A stretch of DNA of 64,000 bases from an uncultured Bartonella sp. (GTDB lineage: Bacteria; Pseudomonadota; Alphaproteobacteria; Rhizobiales; Rhizobiaceae): the NCBI RefSeq assembly GCF_946479275.1, contig NZ_CAMLFE010000005.1, positions 248,001-312,000 on the forward strand. The letters run 5' to 3'. The notes beneath the pieces are model-generated. The model searched no databases, was not told where the DNA came from, and saw only the letters and a program-made list of their open reading frames with translations. This document shows, one piece after another, positions 54,551 through 63,969 of this stretch (position 1 is the stretch's first letter; each line of letters begins with the position of its first letter). The translations under genes were made by a program, and so were the position numbers.

Positions 54551-56083
54551 TCATTCATCGGTAAATTTGGCGCCATCAAGCGAGAAACCGCCATCGGGCA
54601 GCATATAAACGCCTGACAATTTCTTGGTTTTTACAGAAATATTCTGCTTTTCACCAAGAAAAATCCACGGAGCATCTTCAAACACCGTTTGCTGGACAAT
54701 TTTATAAGCTTCTGCCCGTTTTGTATCGTCGGCCGTCTTTACCCCTTCAGCGAGAGCCTGATCGACCTTTTCATTTTTATAATAGGAGGTGTTATAGAGA
54801 TTGGGCGGAAAGCTTTCGCTGGCAAAAAGCGGACGAAGGCCATAATCGGCATCACCCGTTGAAGCCGACCAGCCGCTATAAAGCAATTGCACGTCGGATT
54901 TTTCAGGTGTCTCGGCGCCCCAGACGCGGTCAGCCTCGACACCGGCTTCAAGCGGCGTTACCGTAACCTTGACATTGACCTTGGCAAGTTCCTGTTGCAA
55001 AAACTGCATGGCACGAATAACGGCCGTGCTGTTTCTAGAAAAAACCTCTGTTTCAAAACCGTTTGCATAGCCTGCCTCAGTCAGCAATTGTTTGGCTTTT
55101 TCAGGGTTATATTCATATTGTCCGACATTGGTATAAAAACGCAATAGCGGCGGAATCGACGATGTTGCCGGTTCACAATAACCGTTCAACACGACCTTGC
55201 AGAAAGCTTCCTTGTTGACGGCATAGTTCAGGGCTTTGCGAACCCTGATGTCGTCAAAGGGTTTTTTCATGACATTCATCGACGTGTAGAATTCGTAGAT
55301 CGACGGGGCTGTTGTCACGTCAAGCGTCGGTATCTTTTTGGCAACTTCAACAAGTTCGGAAGGAAAATCGGGAACAAATTGCAATTCACCGGCCTGCAAC
55401 ATGGCAAAACGAGCGCCACTTTCGGGAACCGAGCGGATGACAACGCCATCGACATCGGCAACTTTGCCCCAATAATTTTCGTTTTTTGTCACCTCGAAAA
55501 TATCACCGCTCCAGCTTTTGAATTTGAACGGTCCGGTTCCGACAGGATGACGGTCAATATCCTTGCCATATTTCTTGATTGCGGCCGGAGAAATCATCAT
55601 TGTGCCGGGGTGGGCGAGCGAGGAAGGCAGCGCCCCGTAAGGCTCTTTGAGATAAATTTTGATTGTATAATCATCAACAATGTCGACATGGTCGAGCATC
55701 GAGATCAACACCCGCCGCGACAATTTGTTTTCAGGATTGGACAAACGGTCGAGATTGAATTTCACTGCCTCGGCGTTAAAATCCGTGCCGTCATGGAATT
55801 TGATACCTTTACGCAAATAAAAGGTAAATTCCTTGGCGTCGCTAGAGGCTTCATAACGTTCGGCCAAAAGCGGAATAATCTTGTAATCCTTGTCGAAACC
55901 CAACAGCCCCTGATAGACCGTGCGCAGCGATGTCATTGTCAATGTGTCATTGATATTAGTGGGGTCAAGTTTGGTGAGGTTGAATTCGACACCGACAGCC
56001 AAAGGTTTGGCTTCTGCCCAAACTGGCATTGCTGCCAATACCGAAACCAGTCCGGCTGCAAAATATCGTTTAACAAGCTTCAT
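54551..56083 (-). CDS. gsiB: Glutathione/peptide-binding periplasmic protein (GsiB-like, copy 2)
   Basis: A 510-residue SBP family 5 protein with signal peptide KRYFAAGLVSVLAAMPVWAEA. ATG at 56083 has AGGAGAGGG upstream and overlaps the ATPase gene by four bases. Main blocks: LTKLDPTNINDTLTMTSLR, KGIKFHDGTDFNAEAV, HPVGTGPFKF and DDIRVRKALNYAVNK. It has the same length and layout as the adjacent copy, but with scattered substitutions. Its position directly after the ATPase makes it the first binding protein transcribed. Confidence 0.9.
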   Translation of the reverse strand: MKLVKRYFAAGLVSVLAAMPVWAEAKPLAVGVEFNLTKLDPTNINDTLTMTSLRTVYQGLLGFDKDYKIIPLLAERYEASSDAKEFTFYLRKGIKFHDGTDFNAEAVKFNLDRLSNPENKLSRRVLISMLDHVDIVDDYTIKIYLKEPYGALPSSLAHPGTMMISPAAIKKYGKDIDRHPVGTGPFKFKSWSGDIFEVTKNENYWGKVADVDGVVIRSVPESGARFAMLQAGELQFVPDFPSELVEVAKKIPTLDVTTAPSIYEFYTSMNVMKKPFDDIRVRKALNYAVNKEAFCKVVLNGYCEPATSSIPPLLRFYTNVGQYEYNPEKAKQLLTEAGYANGFETEVFSRNSTAVIRAMQFLQQELAKVNVKVTVTPLEAGVEADRVWGAETPEKSDVQLLYSGWSASTGDADYGLRPLFASESFPPNLYNTSYYKNEKVDQALAEGVKTADDTKRAEAYKIVQQTVFEDAPWIFLGEKQNISVKTKKLSGVYMLPDGGFSLDGAKFTDE

Positions 56084-57981
56084 TTTCCCTCTCCTTCAAA
56101 CAATAGACCCGATTGTTCAACGCGTTCAAAAATGCCCACCGGATGACAGGCAACAAAATGTTCCGGCTCTACTTCAACGAGCGGCTCGACCAAAGGTTCA
56201 TCACCGGGTGCCCGTACAGGGCTTGGCACTTCCCCTTCAATGAGCGGCCGCTCGATAAAACGGCGCGCCGGATCGGCTATCGGTACGGCGGCAAGCAGAC
56301 GCTGCGTATAAGGGTGAAGCGGATGATTGAACACTGCCTGCCTTGGACCGATTTCGACAATCTGGCCAAGATACATCACCGCCACACGATGACTGATGCG
56401 CTCCACCACAGCCATATCATGGCTGATAAAAAGATAGGATAGACCCAATTTTCTTTGCAAGTCCATCAATAGATTGACAATTTGCGCCTGAATGGAAACA
56501 TCAAGGGCTGCCACTGCCTCGTCGGCAATGAGGAGTTCCGGCCCGCAGGCCAATGCGCGGGCGATACACAAGCGCTGGCGCTGTCCGCCGGAAAATTCAT
56601 GCGGGTAACGGCGCGCCACATGTGGCGGCAGGCCTACCGCCTGCAACAATTCCTGTACGCGCTCGTCAACCTTGTTTGCGGGAACGAGTTTATGCGTCAA
56701 CAAGGGTTCGGCAATGGAAAAGCCGACCGTCAATCGTGGATCAAGCGAGGCAAACGGATCCTGAAACACATATTGGATATTCTGGCGTATCTTGTGGCGC
56801 TCGGCATTATCCATTTTTAAAATGTCGCGCCCGTGAAGTAGAATTTCACCACTGCGCGGTTCGGTCAATTGCATGATCGTGCGCCCGACGGTGGATTTGC
56901 CGCAACCGCTTTCACCGACAAGTGCTAGCGTTTCACCCGCTTTAATGGAAAAGCTCACCTGCTCTGCGGCATGAACCCGCCCCGTCACCTTACCGAAAAA
57001 GTTCTTTTTGACATCGTAACGGGTGACGAGTTTCTTGACATCAAGCACGACATCGTCCGGCCTCACTGTATTCTGTGGCAGTGCTTCAACCTTATCTTTA
57101 CCGGGCGAACGTATATCGAAAGGACGCGGCAATTTTTCATTGGCAAGTGCACCAAGCTGGGGAACTGCGGCAAGCAAGGCTTGCGTATAAGGCGCTTGCG
57201 GGTGCTTGAAAATTTCGTTCGACGTACCTTCTTCAATCTTGTCGCCACGGCACATCACAAGCACACGGTCGGCAACCTCGGCAACCACTCCCATATCATG
57301 GGTGATAAAGACCACGCCCATGCCAAGCTCGTCCTGCAACATGCGGATAAGGCGCAAAATCTGCGCCTGAATTGTTACATCAAGGGCGGTTGTCGGTTCA
57401 TCGGCAATAAGAAGTTGCGGGCGACAGGCAAGTGCCATTGCAATCATCACCCTTTGGCGCATACCACCGGAAAGCTGGTGCGGGTGACGATCAAGCAGCC
57501 CCTTGGCATCGGGAATACGCACTTTTTCAAGCATGGCAAGCGCTTCCTGACGCACTTCCTTGTGCGTACCCCCCTGATGGAGGCGGATCGCCTCGCCAAT
57601 CTGGTCACCTATGGTGAAAACAGGATTAAGCGATGTCATCGGCTCCTGAAAAATCATCGCAATATTTTTGCCGCGAACGCTATTCATTTGCGACTGCGTG
57701 AGCTTTGTGAGATCGCGCACAGCACTCTTGTCGTTAAAGAGCACCTCGCCGGAAGAAATTTTGCCGCCGCCGAATTCGATAAGACGCATAATAGAGAGCG
57801 ACGTTACCGATTTTCCCGAGCCGCTTTCGCCCACTATCGCCAATGTTTCACCGGCATTGACCGAAAAATCAAGTGACTTCACCGCACGGAAATTGCCGTC
57901 TTCGGTTTTGAAATCGACATCAAGGCCTTTTACGTTTAATAGCGGCGCATCCAAATTGACCAACCTCTTTTCTTCCGACAT
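56080..57981 (-). CDS. gsiA: Glutathione/peptide ABC transporter ATPase GsiA-like (two fused domains)
   Basis: About 633 residues from the ATG at 57981 (GGAAAG eight bases upstream); a TTG at 58044 would give 654. It holds two complete nucleotide-binding domains. The first has [24 protein letters not shown] and [12 protein letters not shown]. The second has [24 protein letters not shown] and [12 protein letters not shown]. Each is followed by the oligopeptide C-terminal extension ([15 protein letters not shown] and [15 protein letters not shown]). This dual arrangement and the 623-residue size of E. coli GsiA support the call, although a DppDF-type peptide importer cannot be excluded. It is the first gene of the operon. 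Confidence 0.9.
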   Translation of the reverse strand: MSEEKRLVNLDAPLLNVKGLDVDFKTEDGNFRAVKSLDFSVNAGETLAIVGESGSGKSVTSLSIMRLIEFGGGKISSGEVLFNDKSAVRDLTKLTQSQMNSVRGKNIAMIFQEPMTSLNPVFTIGDQIGEAIRLHQGGTHKEVRQEALAMLEKVRIPDAKGLLDRHPHQLSGGMRQRVMIAMALACRPQLLIADEPTTALDVTIQAQILRLIRMLQDELGMGVVFITHDMGVVAEVADRVLVMCRGDKIEEGTSNEIFKHPQAPYTQALLAAVPQLGALANEKLPRPFDIRSPGKDKVEALPQNTVRPDDVVLDVKKLVTRYDVKKNFFGKVTGRVHAAEQVSFSIKAGETLALVGESGCGKSTVGRTIMQLTEPRSGEILLHGRDILKMDNAERHKIRQNIQYVFQDPFASLDPRLTVGFSIAEPLLTHKLVPANKVDERVQELLQAVGLPPHVARRYPHEFSGGQRQRLCIARALACGPELLIADEAVAALDVSIQAQIVNLLMDLQRKLGLSYLFISHDMAVVERISHRVAVMYLGQIVEIGPRQAVFNHPLHPYTQRLLAAVPIADPARRFIERPLIEGEVPSPVRAPGDEPLVEPLVEVEPEHFVACHPVGIFERVEQSGLLFEGEGK

Positions 57982-58392
57982 TTCAACCGCTTTCCGGAAC
58001 GCGTTTGAAAAAGCTGACTCCACCCGCTTTTTTAACGTACTCAAAATTCAACGAAAGGTTTTTTCTCAAATTCTTTCTACCCACTATGGTTGTTTTAGGC
58101 AAAACCATGGACAGAGCACCCCGTTGTCACGGACAACGCCTTTAAACTGTCTTGCTATGATACAATCACCAGACTCTTGCTGTCTTGCCCCTTCGGACAC
58201 AAGAAAAGATTGCTCACGATTAAAAATGCCGCCGAATATATCTTTTGCGGGCGCATTCCTGCTTTACCTTTTTTTAAAACCGTCAAAGCCGGTTTTATTC
58301 CCTAAATCCTACTTGTCGTTCAAGTGTTTTTTTCAAAAACTTTTGAAACTGGCATATAAATTACTTAAGAGCCCGTTATTTTCCTTTAAAAA
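57982..58392. other. Upstream region of the importer operon
   Basis: About 400 bases between the ATPase start and the P1 peptidase stop, both minus strand. The part to 58044 is open in frame with the ATPase. The rest has no gene or strong hairpin that I can see, and probably holds the importer promoter. Confidence 0.4.
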
Positions 58393-59469
58393 TCAGTCTG
58401 TTGGGGCACTGTTGATAAGTGTGGCAAGCGAGGTAAAATGCGAAGGTTTCATGGTTGCGGCATTAACGCCCGACATATCAGGTGCCATCCATAAAGACCG
58501 TAAAATGCTTTCTTCGGTTGCTTCTATGACCGCCTCGAACATGGGCGAGAGGGCACGATCGTCAATATGGGGAACATCAACCATGTGCGATTCTTCTTCC
58601 TTGTGGCGGAGTTCTTTTGCAGTGGAAAAGGCAAGGGCAAAATCGCCCGAACCATTGCTTAACGCTGCTCCGCTTTTGGCAAGTCCCCCGAATGTCCGGT
58701 TGGCAAGCCGTTTCAATTGTCTTGAATCGAGGGGTGCATCGGTTGCAACAATCATAATAATCGACCCGTCTTTGTCGGTACTATATCCGGAAAAATTTAT
58801 GTCGCTCTTTTCGAGAATTCCTAGATGCCCGCCAAAATTCGACTGCACGAGAATGCCGATTGTATAGGTTTTGTTACCCATTTTAACGAGGCGCGAGGCC
58901 GTGCCGATACCGCCTTTAAGACCGAAGGCCACTGTGCCGGTACCGGCTCCCACCGCCCCTTCTTCAAAACGGCCGGGTCGGGCGATTTTTAGCGCTTCAA
59001 GCATTTCATCAAAGCTCGGGCGCAAAACCCGTATATTATTCAGCCGTGAATCATTGGTTTCACCGACAACAGCATTGATGGACGTTGCTTGTTCATTGCC
59101 CTTTTCATGCAAAGTGTAATAGATCAGCGCTTCAATTGCGCGACCTGTTGCAAGCGTATTGGTGAGCAAAATCGGTGTTTCAAGCTCGCCAAGTTCTTCC
59201 ACCTGAACGGAGCCTGCAAATTTTCCATAACCGTTAAACGCGCTGAAACCCGCCGGTATCCTGTTTTGAAAAATATTGTCGGAGTGCGGCACAATTGCCG
59301 TGACACCGGTGCGGGTCGCATCCCCTTCCTTGATCGTGACATGGCCTACTTTGACACCTGCAACATCTGTTAATGCATTGAGTGGACCACTTTTATAATG
59401 ACGGGTCACATAATGTTCCGGCAGATTTTTCAAACGCTCTTTCTGAAACGACACAAATAATTCCTTCAC
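58393..59469 (-). CDS. P1 family peptidase (DmpA-type aminopeptidase)
   Basis: A 358-residue Ntn-like hydrolase that self-cleaves to two chains and removes N-terminal residues from small peptides, including D- or beta-amino acids. Seen: NALTDVAGVKVGHVTI, TGVTAIVPHSDN, FNGYGKFAGSVQVEELG, the GAVGAGTGTVAFGLKGGIGTASR stretch in part (key GTGTVAFG), and DGSIIMIVATDAPL near residue 235, where the Gly-Ser bond is the cleavage site and the Ser is the nucleophile. GTG at 59469 follows AAGGAG; a GTG at 59454 is an alternative with better spacing. With the M55 enzyme and importer it points to peptide salvage. Confidence 0.92.
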   Translation of the reverse strand: MKELFVSFQKERLKNLPEHYVTRHYKSGPLNALTDVAGVKVGHVTIKEGDATRTGVTAIVPHSDNIFQNRIPAGFSAFNGYGKFAGSVQVEELGELETPILLTNTLATGRAIEALIYYTLHEKGNEQATSINAVVGETNDSRLNNIRVLRPSFDEMLEALKIARPGRFEEGAVGAGTGTVAFGLKGGIGTASRLVKMGNKTYTIGILVQSNFGGHLGILEKSDINFSGYSTDKDGSIIMIVATDAPLDSRQLKRLANRTFGGLAKSGAALSNGSGDFALAFSTAKELRHKEEESHMVDVPHIDDRALSPMFEAVIEATEESILRSLWMAPDMSGVNAATMKPSHFTSLATLINSAPTD

Positions 59470-59499
59470 GTCTCCTTCAAGCCGGCAAGCTTACGAGTT

Positions 59500-59915
59500 T
59501 TATGAATCGAATAACAGCTTCAGCGACGAAATATTATTGAAGCTTTCTGGCATAGTGTCCGGCTTCCGGTTGGTGACGAGATAGTCAATGTCTTCCAAAG
59601 GTGCAATAACGAATGTACCCTGTTTCGAAAATTTTGAATGATCGGCAAGAACAATTGTCTTTTCTGCGTTTGCCATCATAGCGTGTGCTATTTCAGTCAT
59701 TGCCCGATCAAAATCGGAAAACACGCTGTTACAAAAGGCGCTGACGGCTATAAAAGCATTACGGGCGTGGAATTTTTTTTGCTCTCTTAAGGGAAAGCCC
59801 CCGATATTCTGACGACATCCGGCTTCTAACGAACGGCTCAAAACACACATCATGGTAGGAATTGGCAGTCAAAATATTCGCAACACTGCTTGAATTTTTA
59901 ACAATTAACATTCTT
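59500..59915 (-). pseudogene. Decayed DeoR/GlpR-family transcriptional regulator
   Basis: The C-terminal effector half of a DeoR-family regulator is readable at 59500-59853: NAFIAVSAF, SDFDRAMTEIAHAMM, KTIVLADHSKFSKQG and PLEDIDYLVTN. A preceding piece, MLIVKNSSSVANIL, lies in a different frame at about 59850-59915, so there is a frameshift near 59850. The winged-helix DNA-binding domain is missing altogether. The gene cannot make a working repressor. It lies between the P1 peptidase and the biotin carboxylase and may once have controlled one of them. Confidence 0.75.
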
Positions 59916-60059
59916 GAAGAAAAACGGCCTCTTTCTACAGGCTGGTCTCTCTTCCAGAACGCTTGTTTCACGTGCCAAGCCGACAGGTTTTCCGTTCTTG
60001 GTTTCTCCGGTTTAAAACGGTTTTAAATTCCGGATGCCGATTTTTAAAGCTTCCGATTT

Positions 60060-61808
60060 CTAGCGAATGCGGGCAATAATTTCGCCGGCGCTCGCTATGC
60101 TACCCGCATGTTTTATAATGTCCAGTGTTCCGCTTGTTTCGGCTTTGATACCGGTTTCCATTTTCATGGCTTCCATCACCGCAATAGTTGCCCCTTCTTC
60201 TATTTTTTCGCCCTGCTTTTTGAGCCAAGCCTTGATCGTTCCGGGAATTGGTGCGGCAATATCACCAGCGCCCTTATCGGCCTTCATGATTTCTCCGCCT
60301 TCGGAATGCGGATTTTGTGCTCCATTGACTGCACTCCCCGCCCCTTCAAGCAATTTCAAAAACCGGAACGGCAAACCGAGTTCCACCCGCTTTCCGTCGA
60401 TTTCAATATCGAAACGCTCGATTTGCGGCTCAATTTTATCGGCTTTGGTTTCCATTGCCAGTTTTTCGGCAAAATCGTTTTCGATCCAGCGTGTATAAAC
60501 TTTAAAGCCGTTTTCTCCAATAAAATCCGGATGGTGAACAACAAGCCGGTCAAATGGCAAGACCGTGGCAACCCCTTCAATTTCAAATTCGCTCAAAGCC
60601 CGTGCGGCACGCTTTAACGCTTCCTCGCGTGTTCTTCCGGTAATGATCAATTTGGCAATCATCGAGTCAAATTGCGGGGCTACAATGCCGCCTTCGACTA
60701 CACCACTATCGAGCCGCACACCGGGGCCTGACGGCGGCGAAAACTTTGTAATTTTTCCCGGACACGGCAAAAATCCGCGTCCGACATCCTCGGCATTGAT
60801 ACGAAATTCAATGGCGTGGCCGATAGGGGAAGGCGTTTTATCAATTGTCAAAGGCAAACCTTCGGCAATACGGAATTGTTCAACCACCACATCAATCCCG
60901 CTTGTTTCTTCTGTCACCGGATGTTCAACCTGCAATCTCGTATTGACTTCGAGAAAGGAAACAACATCATTGCGCCCCAACAAGAATTCAACAGTCCCGA
61001 CGCCGCTATAATTGACATGGTGGCAAATATTTGTAGCCGCTTCTCTCAAACGTTTTTCAACCGCTTCGGAAATAAAAGGTGCCGGCGCTTCCTCGACGAG
61101 TTTCTGGTTACGCCTTTGCAATGAACAATCACGCGTTCCAAGCACCACAACATGTCCCATTTTGTCGGCAATCACCTGCGCTTCGACATGACGGGGACGA
61201 TCTAGAAACTGTTCCACATAACATTCGCCACGGCCAAAAGCCTGAACCGCTTCACGGACAGCCGACCGGAAAAGCTCTTCAGCCTCTTCCCGTTTCCATA
61301 CAACCTTCATGCCGCGCCCTCCGCCGCCATGCGCGGCCTTGATTGCAACAGGAAAGCCATATTTTTCGGCAAAAGCGACAACATCCTTGCCACTTGTAAT
61401 CATACCGTTGCTGCCGGCAACAAGCGGCGCGCCCACCTCTTTTGCAACTGCACGGGCTTTCAGCTTGTCGCCCAAAAGATCAATCACTTCGGGATCCGGC
61501 CCAATCCAGATGAGACCTGCATCAATCACTGCTTTGGCAAATTCGGCACTTTCCGACAAAAAGCCATAGCCCGGATGAATGGCATCAGCCCCCGAACGTT
61601 TGGCAATGGCAATAATTTTGTTACCATCAAGATAGGTTTCTTCCGGTCTGTCACTCTTGAGGCTATAAGCCTCGTCGGCTTCTTTGACAAAAGGCGCCGA
61701 ACTGTCAATATCGGCATAAATTGCAACCGACAAAACACCGTAATCGCGTGCTGCACGAATAATGCGCAATGCAATTTCTCCGCGATTGGCAATCAGTATT
61801 TTTTTCAT
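60060..61808 (-). CDS. Biotin carboxylase with C-terminal biotinyl domain (acetyl-CoA carboxylase-like)
   Basis: 582 residues from the ATG at 61808 (GGGGA five bases upstream). The biotin carboxylase part covers about 1-450: ILIANRGEIALRIIRAA, HPGYGFLSE, ATP-grasp AAHGGGGRGMKVV, EVNTRLQVEHPVTEE. A linker follows, then a biotinyl domain near the end with the biotin Lys in VMEAMKMETG. It carboxylates the biotin on its own tail using ATP and bicarbonate. Such two-domain proteins occur beside 5-oxoprolinase PxpABC genes, as here, or serve as the alpha subunit of acyl-CoA carboxylases; no beta subunit is visible. Transcribed with the fused pxpBC gene, 115 bases downstream of it. Confidence 0.9.
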   Translation of the reverse strand: MKKILIANRGEIALRIIRAARDYGVLSVAIYADIDSSAPFVKEADEAYSLKSDRPEETYLDGNKIIAIAKRSGADAIHPGYGFLSESAEFAKAVIDAGLIWIGPDPEVIDLLGDKLKARAVAKEVGAPLVAGSNGMITSGKDVVAFAEKYGFPVAIKAAHGGGGRGMKVVWKREEAEELFRSAVREAVQAFGRGECYVEQFLDRPRHVEAQVIADKMGHVVVLGTRDCSLQRRNQKLVEEAPAPFISEAVEKRLREAATNICHHVNYSGVGTVEFLLGRNDVVSFLEVNTRLQVEHPVTEETSGIDVVVEQFRIAEGLPLTIDKTPSPIGHAIEFRINAEDVGRGFLPCPGKITKFSPPSGPGVRLDSGVVEGGIVAPQFDSMIAKLIITGRTREEALKRAARALSEFEIEGVATVLPFDRLVVHHPDFIGENGFKVYTRWIENDFAEKLAMETKADKIEPQIERFDIEIDGKRVELGLPFRFLKLLEGAGSAVNGAQNPHSEGGEIMKADKGAGDIAAPIPGTIKAWLKKQGEKIEEGATIAVMEAMKMETGIKAETSGTLDIIKHAGSIASAGEIIARIR

Positions 61809-61923
61809 GAACGTCCCCAACACTGTAAATTTATCATTTTCTTGATCGAGCCTGCGCTCTTGTTTCTTACCAAAACGGCCTTTCGCCTTTATGTTTTCCG
61901 GTTCTTGCTATTTCCAATTGATT

Positions 61924-63969
61924 TCATGATTTTATTGAATTTTTATCGGCACCGTCTTTCAAACTTTTCTGCTCGCTATCATAAAAATTTTTGACGGCAC
62001 GAAACTTGATAAAAGCCCCTATCGGAATTTGTGCTGCAAGGTCGACCTGATCTTCAACAAGATTGGCAATAACCGGATAACCGCCGGTAACAGGCCGATC
62101 ACGCAAAAACAAAACCGGCTCGCCATTTGCAGGTACTTCTATTGCCCCCGTTACTGTGCCTTCACTCGGCAATTCATCGCTTCGCGAGCGCTCGAGACGG
62201 GCGTCACTTTGTAATCTTATGCCAATTCTGTTGGAAGCTGCCGTCACTTGCCACGGTTTTTCAAGAAACATCGCAATCGAATGCTCTGTAAACCAGTCGG
62301 TACGCGGCCCCATGACCACATCAAGCACCACTTTATCGCCCGCTTCCGGCAAGAAGTAAGGATCATCAAGCGACAATAAAACCGGCCGCAAAGGGCTATC
62401 ATTGGCTATAAACACTTTATCACCTGCCAATAGCGGTTTCGGCCCCAAATTGGAAAGACTGTCAAAAGATGCACTTTTCAAAACCGGTTCAACTTTAAAG
62501 CCACCGCGCAAAGCCATATAGCTGCGAAAGCCTGCCAATGGTTGTCCAAGAATGATTTCATCGCCTTCATCAATGGAGAGCGGTGTGTTTTTTTCAAAAA
62601 CAAAAACCGTGCCTTTTGTCGATTTGACCGTAATTGGCAGGTTAGCACCGGTCAAAGCAATAACCGATGGTTGCAATGCTTTTATACGCGAATTTCCATA
62701 GGTAAATTCCAGCACCGGTTGTTCAAGAGAATTGCCGACAAGCCGGTTGGCATTGGCCATTGCTTTCTGGTCAAGTGCCCCTGAAGGGGAAAGCCCTTGC
62801 GAGGATTGGAACAAACGCCCGCGATCTTGAAACGTAACCGGCATCAATGTTGTAAGCAATTTGAAAACCGCATCTTCTTCAGGCGTTAAGCTCGTTTCGT
62901 GGCCAGAAATTCCGTCGTTGTCATGACTGCCCGTTTTCCCGATGCCCGTTGCTATCCCGATGCCCGTTGTTTTCCCGATTTCTGTTGCTTTTCTGATACC
63001 CGTTGTTTTCCCGATACCCGATGCTTCGGCTTCATCACCCGTTTTTGTTAAACCGGCCTTTTCATTCGGCTCTATCGCTTTCGTTGCAGCACCGTTCTTT
63101 AAAGCTTGGCTATTCGCTCTCACCGGCACTGATTTTCTCTCGTCGGGCGAAAAAAAGTTTTGTGATTTTTCCTGCTCGGCAGTCTCAATCCTGTCATTTT
63201 TCATTTGTTTTTCGAAAAGAGTTCCGGCTTTTTCATTCGGGGATAAGGAAAAGCTTGTCACTCCTTCGAAATGTGGCGAATAATCTTTCGTCACATCGAC
63301 AAAATGCACCCTGTCACCGGGTTTTAAAAGTGAAGGCGGGTCGCGGTCGAGATCAAACATTTTAACATCTGTCCGCCCGATCAATTGCCAACCACCGGGG
63401 CTTGGTTGCGGATAGACACCACCGAATTTACCTGCAAGCGCTACAGAACCGGCAGGAATGGATTTTCGTGGTGACGCACGCCTTGGAACATTAAAAATGG
63501 GATCGCCGCCCGTCAAATAGGCAAAACCGGGAGCAAAGCCGCAAAACGCAACCTGATAATGACTTTCCGTATGGCGGCGGATGACCTCTTCACGGTCAAT
63601 TTTTAAAAGAGCAGCAACATCATCAAGATCTTCCCCGTCATAGACAACCGGTATCTCGACAAGTTTGCCGCTTTTTTGCTGCCCTTTTTCGAGTTTCAAT
63701 CCCGCAATTTCTGTTTCCAAAGTGGTCTCGTCGGCAAGCAGGGGATCAAAAGTGACGAGCAAAGTCCGCGCCGCCGGAATAATTTCGACAATAGCTTGCA
63801 GATTGTCCTGACCCTGAAACTTTTCTTGATCTTTAAGATTTTCTTGATCTTGCAGATTATTCTTTCCGCTCCGAATTTCTTGCTGCAAGCGGTCAAACAA
63901 AGCCAATGTTTCTTCAAGATCGGCAAGCTCGATCATAAAGGCCGAATTATTGACACCAAGAAAGCGCAT
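61924..63969 (-). CDS. Fused 5-oxoprolinase subunits PxpB-PxpC (KipI-KipA type)
   Basis: About 681 residues from the ATG at 63969; a TTG at 63990 is in frame. Residues about 1-250 are PxpB: RFLGVNNSAFMIEL, RTLLVTFDPLL, the EIPVVYDGEDLDDVA and FCGFAPGFAYLTGG motifs, and PGGWQLIGRT. About 375-680 are PxpC: MPVTFQDRGRLFQSSQGL, PSGALDQKAMANANRLVGN, MGPRTDWF and DRPVTGGYPVIA. The subunits are joined by an unusually long polar linker (about 120 residues) with imperfect six-residue repeats. A charged repeat in the N-terminal domain (about 48-60) is also atypical. The complex hydrolyses 5-oxoproline to glutamate with ATP; PxpA should be encoded nearby, outside the window. Confidence 0.9.
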   Translation of the reverse strand: MRFLGVNNSAFMIELADLEETLALFDRLQQEIRSGKNNLQDQENLKDQEKFQGQDNLQAIVEIIPAARTLLVTFDPLLADETTLETEIAGLKLEKGQQKSGKLVEIPVVYDGEDLDDVAALLKIDREEVIRRHTESHYQVAFCGFAPGFAYLTGGDPIFNVPRRASPRKSIPAGSVALAGKFGGVYPQPSPGGWQLIGRTDVKMFDLDRDPPSLLKPGDRVHFVDVTKDYSPHFEGVTSFSLSPNEKAGTLFEKQMKNDRIETAEQEKSQNFFSPDERKSVPVRANSQALKNGAATKAIEPNEKAGLTKTGDEAEASGIGKTTGIRKATEIGKTTGIGIATGIGKTGSHDNDGISGHETSLTPEEDAVFKLLTTLMPVTFQDRGRLFQSSQGLSPSGALDQKAMANANRLVGNSLEQPVLEFTYGNSRIKALQPSVIALTGANLPITVKSTKGTVFVFEKNTPLSIDEGDEIILGQPLAGFRSYMALRGGFKVEPVLKSASFDSLSNLGPKPLLAGDKVFIANDSPLRPVLLSLDDPYFLPEAGDKVVLDVVMGPRTDWFTEHSIAMFLEKPWQVTAASNRIGIRLQSDARLERSRSDELPSEGTVTGAIEVPANGEPVLFLRDRPVTGGYPVIANLVEDQVDLAAQIPIGAFIKFRAVKNFYDSEQKSLKDGADKNSIKS
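62930..63016 (-). repeat. 18-base coding minisatellite in the PxpB-PxpC linker
   Basis: Four 18-base units (starts 62945, 62963, 62981, 62999) plus a 15-base one at 62930, mostly CCCGTTG-TTTCCCGAT. They encode GIGKTT-like hexapeptides (GIRKAT, EIGKTT, GIGIAT). As the unit is a multiple of three, copy-number change would keep the frame. Confidence 0.8.

Noticed and set aside
55379..58867. Plus-strand ORFs of 250-400 codons opposite the importer ATPase, binding protein and P1 peptidase
   Set aside because: Each is antisense to a well-supported gene with catalytic motifs, and their own translations show no known domain.
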